Below, piece after piece: positions 37,629 through 45,322 of a DNA stretch of 64,000 nt; position 1 is the first letter of the stretch, and each line of letters begins with the position of its first letter. A program made the position numbers and the translations under genes. The stretch lies in assembly GCF_003952505.1 (NCBI RefSeq), contig NZ_CP034450.1, positions 4,154,001 through 4,218,000 on the forward strand, in the 5' to 3' direction. A model generated the notes under the pieces. That model was not told the DNA's origin and made no database searches. It saw nothing but the letters and a program-made list of their open reading frames with translations. The DNA is from Mesorhizobium sp. M4B.F.Ca.ET.058.02.1.1. Lineage in GTDB: Bacteria; Pseudomonadota; Alphaproteobacteria; Rhizobiales; Rhizobiaceae.

Positions 37629-37782
37629 AGAGATTCTTGGCGTTTCGTGCCGTTTTGCAACTCCCCAATCAGTCGGAAATTTGCTGAGTTCCTGGCGAGG
37701 GTACCGCGACAGACTCAGATACCGGGGAGTGATAGATGCACCAGCGAGCAGCCTTCTGGGATCGAAACGGCCTCCTGCCGTT

Positions 37783-38283
37783 ATGGCGTGGGCAAAGCCC
37801 AAACCTCAGCCGAGCCCTCATCCCGCTGATCAGCATGTTGGCAGGCAGATCGCGATCGTTCGCGTCCAGTCGGACGTGTCGCAAGCCCAGCTTGCCCGAT
37901 CCATAGGCATTAGCTTCCAGCAGCTCCAGAAATACGAGAACGCGAGGAATCGGGTCAGCGCCTCCATGCTCTACGAGATCGGCAGGTGGCTCGGTGTTCC
38001 TGCCAGCCGCTTCTTCGAGGGCTTGCCCGGAAACAATGACACCGACGGTCAGCTTCCGCCTCTGCCAGTCGACGAGCGCATAGAATTCATTGCAAGTGCA
38101 GAAGGCCGGCGTCTGATTGAGGGGCTGATGCAGCTTCCTCCGAGAGTGCGTGGTCGCGTGGCGGCCGTAATCGCAACATTAGGCGAGGAGTTGGCGTTCC
38201 TCGACGCGAATAGGGACACCGAGGCGATCGACGAACCCGCTTCGGCCGACCGCAAACCGGTTGACACTGCGGCTGCGGATTAA
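37783..38283 (+). CDS. XRE family transcriptional regulator
   Basis: A 166-aa protein with an N-terminal Cro/CI-type helix-turn-helix: VGRQIAIVRVQSDVSQAQLARSIGISFQQLQKYENARNRVSASML spans the five helices, and IGRWLGVPASRFFEGL follows. I use the ATG at 37783; the open frame upstream to 37513 overlaps the previous gene and has no protein character. The C-terminal part carries RRLIEGLMQLPPRVRGRVAAVI, a short helical region often seen in rhizobial members. Probably regulates island genes; the target is unknown. Confidence 0.88.
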   Translation: MAWAKPKPQPSPHPADQHVGRQIAIVRVQSDVSQAQLARSIGISFQQLQKYENARNRVSASMLYEIGRWLGVPASRFFEGLPGNNDTDGQLPPLPVDERIEFIASAEGRRLIEGLMQLPPRVRGRVAAVIATLGEELAFLDANRDTEAIDEPASADRKPVDTAAAD

Positions 38284-38308
38284 ATCCGGGAGCATCGTGA
38301 GCGGAAAG

Positions 38309-38752
38309 TCAAACCCGGGTGGCTCCCATGCCCCAGCTTCGGACCGGCCATCTGCCGTGTGCATCCTTGTCTTCGACCGTGAAATGAAAATCCTTGAACC
38401 GTTTCGCCTCGAAGAGTGGCAGCATGTCCGAAAATTGCGCCCTGGTGACGTCAAGTGAAAGGCTCAGCGACGGCAGTTCATCGGTTTGAAAAAGAGCGCC
38501 AGCGTTGGGATGTTCCGTCTTCATGGGAGTGGGGGCCATGATCATAACGATCCCAGGCCATCTGAATGCTGCATTCGGCATAATGAGCGACGCAGGCAGT
38601 ATGACATAGGTGAACTCGACTGATTGACGGGGCGGGCCTGGCTGAACGACCTGGCCAAAATTGACGTTGGCTGAGCCGACGATTTCACCGCTCCATTCGC
38701 CAGCGACGACCGGCGGCAACCGAAGAGGGTTAGCCTTTTTTCGGACTGTCAT
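38309..38752 (-). CDS. Hypothetical protein
   Basis: A 147-aa soluble protein without recognised domain. It reads as a natural protein with a strand-rich core (GEIVGSANVNFGQVVQ, SVEFTYVILPASLIMP) and a C-terminal segment SLSLDVTRAQFSDMLPLFEAKRFKDFHFTVED. It is convergent with the XRE gene (25-bp gap). The overlapping plus-strand frames are less convincing. Function unknown. Confidence 0.5.
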   Translation of the reverse strand: MTVRKKANPLRLPPVVAGEWSGEIVGSANVNFGQVVQPGPPRQSVEFTYVILPASLIMPNAAFRWPGIVMIMAPTPMKTEHPNAGALFQTDELPSLSLSLDVTRAQFSDMLPLFEAKRFKDFHFTVEDKDAHGRWPVRSWGMGATRV

Positions 38753-39015
38753 TCCGTACGTTTTGCGTCAGGAAGCCGGCAACATCAACGTCCGCTGCCT
38801 CAAGCCTACACCTGGCAGCTGGACGACCGCCAACCTGGTCCGTGCGAATCTTAGTGTGGCATGTTGATCAAGAGGAAACAGGAGGGCAGCATTCGCCAAG
38901 CTGCGATATGGTTCGAAGGAATGTCCGTTCTTCCAAAACCGGCTGAATTCCGAAAATCAAGCCGGCGCCTGCGGCCCAAGAAGTCAAGAAGCTAAGCAAT
39001 TTCAATTGGATGGAA

Positions 39016-39060
39016 TGGCGCGACCGAAGAGGCTCGAACTCCTGCCCCAGATTCGTAGTC
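39016..39060 (-). other. tRNA-Arg 3' fragment (relic attachment site)
   Basis: On the minus strand this reads as the 3' half of a tRNA: anticodon loop ctacgaa (ACG, Arg), T-arm with ttcgagc, acceptor strand cggtcgc, discriminator g and CCA. The 5' half is missing. Within a tRNA-targeted island, such a fragment is most simply the attachment-site copy of a different element once integrated at tRNA-Arg. Confidence 0.6.
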
Positions 39061-39165
39061 CCTCAACCTGTACGAGCGAATGGCCGCCGTACTATAGAAA
39101 GAGGATCCTCTCGCGCATCGCTAACAACAGCGCCATGATTGCCAATCGAATCATGAGGGCGATAA

Positions 39166-39486
39166 ATGCGCAACTCTGTTGAACCTGCAGAGAATGTCCG
39201 ACGTCAGCATCAGGCACTGGCGATTCTTCGCGCACTACAGCGCGATCCTCACGATCAGAGGGCAAACGAGCGCGTCCTCGCCGATTTTTTGCAGGCACTC
39301 GCTCTGGGTGGCAGCCACGAGCACGTTCGAGCTGTCCTGCTGCGCCTCAGCGAGATCGGCCTTGTGCTGACCGAAATGGTCGAAACCATCCTGGTGGCTA
39401 AGCTGACCGAGCGTGGTGAAGCCGTCGCGCTCGGCAATGCATCCTGCGAAGGTGTACTCCGCGCCTATCCAGATTGCCCTTACTGA
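39166..39486 (+). CDS. Phage-type small winged-helix protein (VpaChn25_0724-like)
   Basis: A 106-aa protein with the pattern of the VpaChn25_0724 family found in Mu-like phages: HQALAILRALQRDP, a central ANERVLADFLQALALGGSHEHVRAVLLRLSEIGLV winged-helix, and the closing VAKLTERGEAVALG. These are small DNA-binding-type proteins, possibly regulators. It starts 105 bp after the tRNA-Arg fragment, and together they suggest a relic of a phage or phage-like element. The adjacent 125-aa gene starts 6 bp downstream. Confidence 0.7.
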   Translation: MRNSVEPAENVRRQHQALAILRALQRDPHDQRANERVLADFLQALALGGSHEHVRAVLLRLSEIGLVLTEMVETILVAKLTERGEAVALGNASCEGVLRAYPDCPY

Positions 39487-39492
39487 CCCACA

Positions 39493-39870
39493 GTGGCTGC
39501 AAAGACGCCCCTATCACTTCCCTCGAACGCCACGCTCGTCTCGGCGCTCGCTGGCCTTGCTGATGCCGAAGAGTATGTCCGGCAGATATTTTCCCGCATG
39601 CGCTGCAGCAACCTGGATTATGTCCGAATCGGAGTGAGGAGCGGGACAGCTTGCCCTGACTACTTGCTCGGAGATTTCTTCAAGGCTGAAGAACATGATC
39701 CAGACCCTGGACAGCCAGTACCTATGGAGGCCTACAGCGGTAGAACACATCGGACTGTGTCCTTTGCCAAGTGGAACGACGGAAGCAACTGGTCTAGCAT
39801 GGGCATGACCAGGGCGGAGGTGCAGCGACTTCTCGGCTCAATTAGAGGATGGTCGCCGAAGGCGAAGTGA
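39493..39870 (+). CDS. Hypothetical protein
   Basis: A 125-aa protein starting at GTG 39493, 6 bp after the phage-type gene, so probably co-transcribed with it. No domain is recognised; segments such as VRQIFSRMRCSNLDYVRIGV and the basic C-terminus are unremarkable. Its end overlaps the open frame of the next gene, whose real start is probably 39888. Function unknown. Confidence 0.5.
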   Translation: MAAKTPLSLPSNATLVSALAGLADAEEYVRQIFSRMRCSNLDYVRIGVRSGTACPDYLLGDFFKAEEHDPDPGQPVPMEAYSGRTHRTVSFAKWNDGSNWSSMGMTRAEVQRLLGSIRGWSPKAK

Positions 39871-39887
39871 AGGGGGAAGGTGCTTCA

Positions 39888-41852
39888 ATGGATATATTGA
39901 GGCTGGCGCCGAAGCAGGATCATCTAGAGAAAATAGCGCGCACGACGGATATCGTCCGGGCCATTTCGGAGTTCGTCTGGAATTCCTTTGATGGAGATGC
40001 CACCGACGTTTCTGTCGAGTTCCACAGAAATACGCTCGGCGGGATCCAGGAAATTGTCATTCGCGACAATGGCGACGGCATTACGCCATCGCGAGCTGAG
40101 CACGATTTCATGAGTCTCGGTGACTCTTGGAAGCTGAAGGCACAGCGGACCCCTCGCCACAAACGAGCAATCCACGGCAAGGAAGGCCGGGGGCGGCTGC
40201 GCTTCTTTTCCTTAGCGCAATTCGCCGAATGGTCTTCAATCTCTGACGAAGATGGCGGCAGGCACGCGGTCGTACTTCGTATCAAGGCTGACGACCTGGC
40301 GGAATGCCAGAAATCAGTGGTTCTTGCACCGGATGGAGAAAAACTCGGAACAATCGTCCGATTGACCGGTCTCAAGAACACGTTCGATTGGCTCGCTGGC
40401 CGGCAGGCCTTTTTGGAGATGGCGACCCGCTTCTCGCCCTATCTCTTAGAATACCCAAGCGTCCAGTTAAAGTACGATGGCCAGATCGTTAAGCCTGGTG
40501 ATCTCATTGCCAAGCAGCATGATTTTGCCAGCAGGTCTATTGCAGGGCCAACGCGCGTCATCGACGACCTCAAGCTCAAGGTAATCGAATGGAACGCAGG
40601 AATTGACGGTCGGAAGATTCATTTCGGCCGAGAGGATGGGGTCATTCTCGGATCGCAAGCAGCCAACGTCGTAGCACCTGGCTTCGAGTTTTCAGCCTAT
40701 GCCTATTCGTCGTTCTTCGAAGAAATGATGGCAGCCAATCTTCTTGAGCTTGACGACCTGGCGGAGCCCAATTTCGCTGCCGTTGTCGGTCACATCCGCA
40801 GCGAACTCGGTGACTATTTCAGGGGACGCATGGCGGAGCGTTCGAGTGGCCTAATCGATGAGTTGATAAGGGCGGGCGTCTATCCTTATGAGGGAGACCC
40901 AAAGGACGCCGTCGAGAAGCATGAGCGTCAGGTTTTCGATATCGCCACGTATGTGGTCGACTCGTATTCTAAAGAATTCAAAAAAGCTGATGCATCCGTA
41001 AAGCGGATGACGCTGGCGCTGTTACGCGAGGCCTTGCGGCATAATCCCGAGGCCCTCTCTCGGATCCTTCACGCCGTCGTCAATCTGCCGAAGAATCGCC
41101 AGGATGAGTTGTCTGCCCTCCTCGAGCGAACTGAGTTAGCAAACATAATTGCTGCATCGAGCCTAGTTGCCGGTCGAGTGGCAGCACTTCAGATGCTGAG
41201 CGGTATGGTTTTTGATCCCGCGCATAGGATGTCCACGCGCGAACGTGGAGAACTTGACGAACTCGTCCGCGACAACACGTGGATTTTTGGGGAAGGCTTT
41301 CATATCGCACTCGCAGAGAGCGGTCTGACGAAAGTGATGAAGCGCGTCGCGGCTGAATTGGCCGTAAAGCGCTCACGGGGTCGGGTAACCAACGTAGACG
41401 GCAAGATCGGACGAGTTGATCAGTTTCTTGGGCGGAGCATCCCCCATCCGGACCAGAACCACAGAGAATTTCTGCTAGTCGAGCTAAAACGGCCGTCGAT
41501 CACGGTTGGTCGCAAGGAACTGGACCAACTGGAGGACTATGCGAACGCCATTTTGGCCCAGCCCGAATACATAAACACGTCCACTAATTGGAATTTCTTT
41601 CTAGTCACGGGCAACTACGACGACTCAATAAAGGCGCGCATTACACAATCGGGCCGCCCAGTCGGCCTCTTCCATGAGCAGGAGACTCACCGAATTTGGG
41701 TAAAGTCATGGGCCGAGCTGGTTCGTGAGAGCGAAGGCCGCATCAACTTCATTCAGGACAAGCTCAAGTTCGAATTACCTGAGGACGAAATCGAACGCCG
41801 GATCGCAGCGCTGAAAAAGAAAATCATCGGGGAGAAGCGGGACGGCGCCTGA
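39888..41852 (+). CDS. GHKL ATPase fused to Shedu-like (DUF4263) nuclease
   Basis: A 654-aa protein. The N-terminal part is a GHKL/Hsp90-type ATPase: AISEFVWNSFDGDATDV (N box), IVIRDNGDGI (G1, about residue 60) and HGKEGRGRLRFFSLAQFAEW. The C-terminal part ends in a PD-(D/E)XK-type nuclease of the DUF4263/SduA kind: REFLLVELKRPSITVGRKELDQLEDYANAIL, then NFFLVTGNYDDS. Shedu-family nucleases with varied N-terminal sensor domains act as single-gene anti-phage systems, so this is probably one. I use the ATG at 39888 (MDILRLAPK); an in-frame ATG at 39849 overlaps the previous gene. It is the last gene of the island before tRNA-Gly. Confidence 0.82.
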   Translation: MDILRLAPKQDHLEKIARTTDIVRAISEFVWNSFDGDATDVSVEFHRNTLGGIQEIVIRDNGDGITPSRAEHDFMSLGDSWKLKAQRTPRHKRAIHGKEGRGRLRFFSLAQFAEWSSISDEDGGRHAVVLRIKADDLAECQKSVVLAPDGEKLGTIVRLTGLKNTFDWLAGRQAFLEMATRFSPYLLEYPSVQLKYDGQIVKPGDLIAKQHDFASRSIAGPTRVIDDLKLKVIEWNAGIDGRKIHFGREDGVILGSQAANVVAPGFEFSAYAYSSFFEEMMAANLLELDDLAEPNFAAVVGHIRSELGDYFRGRMAERSSGLIDELIRAGVYPYEGDPKDAVEKHERQVFDIATYVVDSYSKEFKKADASVKRMTLALLREALRHNPEALSRILHAVVNLPKNRQDELSALLERTELANIIAASSLVAGRVAALQMLSGMVFDPAHRMSTRERGELDELVRDNTWIFGEGFHIALAESGLTKVMKRVAAELAVKRSRGRVTNVDGKIGRVDQFLGRSIPHPDQNHREFLLVELKRPSITVGRKELDQLEDYANAILAQPEYINTSTNWNFFLVTGNYDDSIKARITQSGRPVGLFHEQETHRIWVKSWAELVRESEGRINFIQDKLKFELPEDEIERRIAALKKKIIGEKRDGA

Positions 41853-42024
41853 GCTGCGCGACGCTCCCAGGCGCCACGGCGTTTAGTCAACTGCCCGGGG
41901 GCGTCACGCAGACGGCGCCACAGCTGGGACGACATTCAGAGCCCGTTACGACGGTGAGGGCAGAGCTTCTTCAGCCATGGGTTGCTTCATCGGTGTGATT
42001 TCAGGATCATCGGGCAGGTCAAGT

Positions 42025-42045
42025 GTGTTGACCAGGTGTTGACCA
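42025..42045. repeat. 21-bp repeat at right island end (possible arm-type site)
   Basis: Identical to 10389-10409 and in the same orientation: two gtgttgacca units separated by one g. It lies 69 bp inside the right attachment site. See the left copy. Confidence 0.6.
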
Positions 42046-42059
42046 GAAGCAGAAATAGA

Positions 42060-42083
42060 AAGGGTCACCCGGAGGTGACCCTT
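42060..42083 (-). terminator. Hairpin terminator downstream of tRNA-Gly, carried by the island
   Basis: A perfect 10-bp stem (aagggtcacc / ggtgaccctt) with a four-base loop lies 30 bp beyond the tRNA 3' end. On the minus strand it is followed by a T-rich run (tttctatttc). Because it lies on the island side of the attachment core, it appears to have replaced the original terminator now at 10176. Confidence 0.7.
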
Positions 42084-42113
42084 ATCTAATATCTTGATTT
42101 CCCTAAGGAAAAC

Positions 42114-42188
42114 TGGAGCGGGTGAGGCGATTCGAACGCCCGACCCCAACCTTGGCAAGGTTGTGCTCTACCCCTGAGCTACACCCGC
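42114..42188 (-). tRNA. tRNA-Gly(GCC)
   Basis: Complete cloverleaf on the minus strand. Acceptor stem GCGGGTG/CACCCGC, D-arm gctcaggggtagagc, anticodon loop TTGCCAA in stem caacc/ggttg (anticodon GCC), T-loop ttcgaat, discriminator t, and encoded CCA at 42114-42116. The 3' 49 bases are duplicated at 10227. The gene is intact, so the host keeps a functional tRNA after integration. Confidence 0.96.
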
Positions 42189-42397
42189 TCACGCGGCCTC
42201 GGCCGCAAGCCGCGCCTATATGGCTGAAGAGCGCGGCGATTGCAACAGGGAAATGACGAGCTTTTTTCGGCCAGCTCTCAAGTGCCATCGGCATCGCTTT
42301 GCGGCGCTTGGGTTTGCCGTAGGGTTCCAGGACGGCCTTGCCGAGAGGGCACCATTGGCCGTAAACGGCATGGCCCGCCGGAATGAAGTGAGGACCG

Positions 42398-42895
42398 ATG
42401 CCGAAGACCGAAGCCGAGCTCAATGCCTTTCTTGCCAACCTCGGCATCAGCGTGTCGACGGTGCGCCACCCGCCGCTCTACACGGTCGCCGATTCGCAGG
42501 CGTTGCGCGGCGAGATCGCCGGCGGCCACACCAAGAACCTTTTCCTCAAGGACAAGAAGGACAATTTCTTCCTCGTCAGCGTCGGCGAGGAGGCGGAGGT
42601 CGATCTCAAACAGATACATCATCTGATCGGCGCCGCCAGCCGGGTGTCGTTCGGCAAGCCGGAAATGCTGATGGAACTGCTCGGCGTCATTCCGGGCGCG
42701 GTCACTGTCTTCGGCCTGATCAACGACAGCGGGCGGCGGGTCAAGGTCGTGCTCGACCAGGAGTTGATGAGCCATGCGGTCGTCAACGCCCACCCGCTCA
42801 CCAACGAGGCGACGACCTCGATCGCCTCGGCCGACCTCGTCAGATTCGTCGAGGCAACCGGACACGATGCTGTTATCTTGAAAGTCTCGGCTTGA
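42398..42895 (+). CDS. YbaK/ProX-type prolyl-tRNA editing protein
   Basis: A 165-aa trans-editing protein of the YbaK/aminoacyl-tRNA deacylase family. Typical stretches are ISVSTVRHPPLYTVADSQ, GGHTKNLFLKDKKDNFFLV, SRVSFGKPEMLMELLGVIPGAVTVFGLIND and VVLDQELMSHAVVNAHPLTNEATTSI. It resembles the ProX/ProXp-ala branch that hydrolyses mischarged Ala-tRNA(Pro). Length is standard for the free-standing enzyme. It begins the chromosomal flank to the right of tRNA-Gly and is followed by the CnoX-like gene on the same strand. Confidence 0.9.
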   Translation: MPKTEAELNAFLANLGISVSTVRHPPLYTVADSQALRGEIAGGHTKNLFLKDKKDNFFLVSVGEEAEVDLKQIHHLIGAASRVSFGKPEMLMELLGVIPGAVTVFGLINDSGRRVKVVLDQELMSHAVVNAHPLTNEATTSIASADLVRFVEATGHDAVILKVSA

Positions 42896-42980
42896 TCGCC
42901 ACATGGATGGCGAAAACTGACCTAGGCAAGGATTGTCGCGCCTCCCCGCTGGCCGGCAGCGCGACTGGAAGGGCAAGGAC

Positions 42981-43952
42981 ATGAGCGACAACAATCCGTT
43001 CGGCAACAGTGGCGGCCAGTATGCCACGACCGTGCAATATGGCGGCGGCGAGCCCAAGCTCCCGCTCGGCGAGGCGCCGGCCGACCTCATCAAGGACACG
43101 ACGACGGCCGGCTTCGCCGCCGACGTCATCCAGGAATCGCGCCGCCAGCCGGTGCTGGTCGATTTCTGGGCGCCGTGGTGCGGCCCCTGCAAGCAGCTGA
43201 CGCCGCAGCTCGAAAAGGCGGTCAAGGCCGCAGGCGGCACCGTCAAGCTGGTCAAGATGAACATCGACGATCATCCCTCGATCGCCGGCCAACTCGGCAT
43301 CCAGTCGATCCCGGCGGTCATCGCCTTCAAGAACGGCCAGCCGGTGGACGGCTTCATGGGCGCCGTCCCCGAGAGCCAGATCGCCGAATTCATCAAGAAG
43401 GTCGGCGGCAAGAACGGCGCCGGCAACCAGGTGGGCGAGGCGCTGGCGGCGGCAGCCGAGGCGCGCGGGGCGGGCGACATCCAGACCGCCGCCGACATCT
43501 ACGATGCCATTCTCGAACAGGCGCCGGAGACGATCGAGGCGATCGCCGGGCTCGGCGAAGTGCTGTTCGAGGCCGGCGACACGGAAGGCGCCGAGGCCGT
43601 TCTGGCGCGGGCGCCGGAAGACAAGAAGGACGCGCCGCAGCTTGCCGCGCTGCGCGCCAGGATCGCGCTTGCCGCGCAGGCCGCCTCGCTCGGCAATCCG
43701 GCGGAGTTCGAGCGGCGCCTTGCCGCCAATCCGGCCGACCACCAGGCGCGCTTCGACCTGGCGATGATCCAGAACGCCCGGGGCGAGCGGACGCAAGCGG
43801 CCGACAATCTGCTGGCGATCATCAAGGCCGACCGCAGCTGGAACGATGACGGCGCCAAGGCGCAGCTGCTGAAGTTCTTCGAGGCCTGGGGCATGACCGA
43901 CGAGGCGACGCTGGCGGCGCGGCGCAAACTGTCGTCGCTGCTGTTTTCCTGA
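42981..43952 (+). CDS. Thioredoxin-domain/TPR co-chaperone (CnoX/YbbN-like)
   Basis: A 323-aa protein. The thioredoxin domain has an intact WAPWCGPCKQL active site, then IDDHPSIAGQLGIQSIPAVIAFKNG with the cis-proline loop. The C-terminal half is TPR-like (AAEARGAGDIQTAADIYDAIL, AIAGLGEVLFEAGDTEGAEAVL, HQARFDLAMIQNARGE). This is the CnoX (YbbN) architecture, a redox-active holdase that protects and delivers substrates to GroEL in alphaproteobacteria. The start at 42981 (MSDNNPFGNS) follows an in-frame stretch that is not conserved-looking. It is likely co-transcribed with the flanking editing and LON-domain genes. Confidence 0.9.
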   Translation: MSDNNPFGNSGGQYATTVQYGGGEPKLPLGEAPADLIKDTTTAGFAADVIQESRRQPVLVDFWAPWCGPCKQLTPQLEKAVKAAGGTVKLVKMNIDDHPSIAGQLGIQSIPAVIAFKNGQPVDGFMGAVPESQIAEFIKKVGGKNGAGNQVGEALAAAAEARGAGDIQTAADIYDAILEQAPETIEAIAGLGEVLFEAGDTEGAEAVLARAPEDKKDAPQLAALRARIALAAQAASLGNPAEFERRLAANPADHQARFDLAMIQNARGERTQAADNLLAIIKADRSWNDDGAKAQLLKFFEAWGMTDEATLAARRKLSSLLFS

Positions 43953-44094
43953 GGCCGTTCGCCGGCTGTTTTTTCCGGATGGGCTTGCGGCCGGGCGCAG
44001 GTGCGCCATGTTAGAGCACGACGCGCGGCCCCGGCTTCGCGCGGGGATGGAGGAGATCGCGGATTTGAGATGCTTCAGGCGATCGGAGGACTGA

Positions 44095-44766
44095 TTGCAG
44101 GCGGGAAACGCGCACTACCGGCGTGGAGCCGATCTGCCGGCGACGATCCCGGTGTTTCCGCTTGCCGGCGCACTGCTCTTGCCGGGTGGGCGCATGCCGC
44201 TCAACATTTTCGAGCCGCGCTATCTGCAGATGGTCGACGAGGCGGTCGGGGGTGCGCGACTGATCGGCATCATCCAGCCCAGCCTCGACGGCGCGCTGCG
44301 CGACGACGGCGAGCCGGAACTGTGCAGCGTCGGCTGCGCCGGGCGCATCATCTCGCTGGCCGAGAGCGGCGACGGCCGCTATCTGATCTCGCTGCAAGGC
44401 GTCTGCCGGTTTCGCATCACGCATGAGGCCGCCACCAAGACGCCGTTCCGGCTATGCCGGATCGCGCCTTTCCTCGCCGATCTCGACGAAGACCGCGCCG
44501 GCGCCGAAGTCGACCGGCCGTCGCTGCTGAAAGCGTTTCGCGCCTATTTACAGGCCAACGATCTCGAAGCCGACTGGGAAAGCGTCAGCCGCGCTGAGAA
44601 CGCCATGCTGGTCAATGCGCTGTCGATGATGGCGCCCTATGGCCCTGCCGAGAAACAGGCGCTGCTCGAGGCGGCGGACCTGAAGACGCGCGCCGAAACG
44701 CTGATCGCCATCACCGAAATGGCGCTGGCGCGCGAGGGTGAGGACTTTGGCTCTAGCCTGCAATAG
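44095..44766 (+). CDS. LON peptidase substrate-binding domain protein
   Basis: A 223-aa free-standing LON N-terminal (substrate-binding) domain protein: ATIPVFPLAGALLLPGGRMPLNIFEPRY, MVDEAVGG, IGIIQPSL, CAGRIISLAESGDGRYLISLQGVCRFRI. There is no ATPase or protease domain. The start is TTG at 44095: an in-frame stop lies directly before it (44092-44094) and an SD (ggagga, 44084-44089) stands at correct spacing. Bacterial homologues are common downstream of thioredoxin/TPR genes in rhizobia; their molecular role is unclear. Confidence 0.88.
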   Translation: MQAGNAHYRRGADLPATIPVFPLAGALLLPGGRMPLNIFEPRYLQMVDEAVGGARLIGIIQPSLDGALRDDGEPELCSVGCAGRIISLAESGDGRYLISLQGVCRFRITHEAATKTPFRLCRIAPFLADLDEDRAGAEVDRPSLLKAFRAYLQANDLEADWESVSRAENAMLVNALSMMAPYGPAEKQALLEAADLKTRAETLIAITEMALAREGEDFGSSLQ

Positions 44767-44777
44767 AGTGTATCGAT

Positions 44778-44895
44778 ATTCAGGTGAGGCCGGCCTGCAA
44801 ACGGCGGCTTCCTGCGCTTCCGGTGCTCACGTACTTCAAGTGCGCTCTGCTCCGGTTCTCGGAAGCCGCCATTTTCGACTCGGCCTGACCTGAAT
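44778..44895. repeat. Long inverted repeat (intergenic palindromic element)
   Basis: Outer arms of 15 bp (attcaggtgaggccg / cggcctgacctgaat, one mismatch) enclose inner arms ggcggcttcc / ggaagccgcc. It folds into one long hairpin of about 118 bp between two same-strand genes. It may be an attenuating or mRNA-stabilising hairpin, or one copy of a dispersed repeat family. Confidence 0.7.
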
Positions 44896-44935
44896 CTCAA
44901 CACCCTTAAGCACCAGTTGGACAAGGAAAAGTGCG

Positions 44936-45178
44936 ATGGCTGCGGATGGGCGTGACGGACAGAAGGCCAGTGTCGATCCGAAGCTCCTGGAGCTGCTGGC
45001 CTGCCCGCTGACCAAGGGTCCGCTGACCTGGGATGCTGAGCGTGGCGAGCTGATCTCGCGCGTGGCCAAACTCGCCTATCCGGTGCGCGACGGCATTCCG
45101 ATCATGCTGCCTTCCGAGGCGCGGACGATTTCCGCCGAGGATCTGCTGTCGCCGCCGCGGCTGAGCGGGCCATCGTAA
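44936..45178 (+). CDS. Trm112 family protein
   Basis: An 80-aa small protein: [47 protein letters not shown]. The pattern is the Trm112/YcaR zinc-ribbon-like family; bacterial members have mostly lost the zinc cysteines, and only one remains here. In other organisms Trm112 activates methyltransferases; the bacterial role is undefined. It follows the long inverted repeat. The gap to the right (45179-45322) contains no gene. Confidence 0.9.
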   Translation: MAADGRDGQKASVDPKLLELLACPLTKGPLTWDAERGELISRVAKLAYPVRDGIPIMLPSEARTISAEDLLSPPRLSGPS

Positions 45179-45322
45179 ATGGCGGGGGCGTAGCCTTTGG
45201 CGGAAGCCCTTCCTCCCATCGTCATCCTGGGGTCCGCGCCGCGTCGCTTTGCTCCTTGCTTCTCAGCCAATCTCGACGGTTTTCAACATGCATTGGCGTG
45301 AAGACGTCGTTGGGGCCGATCC

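Larger units (their letters stand above)
10227..42162. mobile_element. tRNA-Gly-integrated genomic (defence) island
   Basis: An element of about 32 kb is bounded by 49-bp direct repeats (10227-10275 and 42114-42162) that equal the 3' half of tRNA-Gly(GCC). It carries a P4-type tyrosine integrase just inside the left end and a 21-bp repeat inside both ends. Cargo is mostly putative anti-phage genes plus two IS elements. I see no conjugation genes, relaxase, phage structural genes or origin, so it appears non-self-transmissible (an integrative genomic island, not an ICE). Housekeeping genes resume immediately right of the tRNA. Confidence 0.88.
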
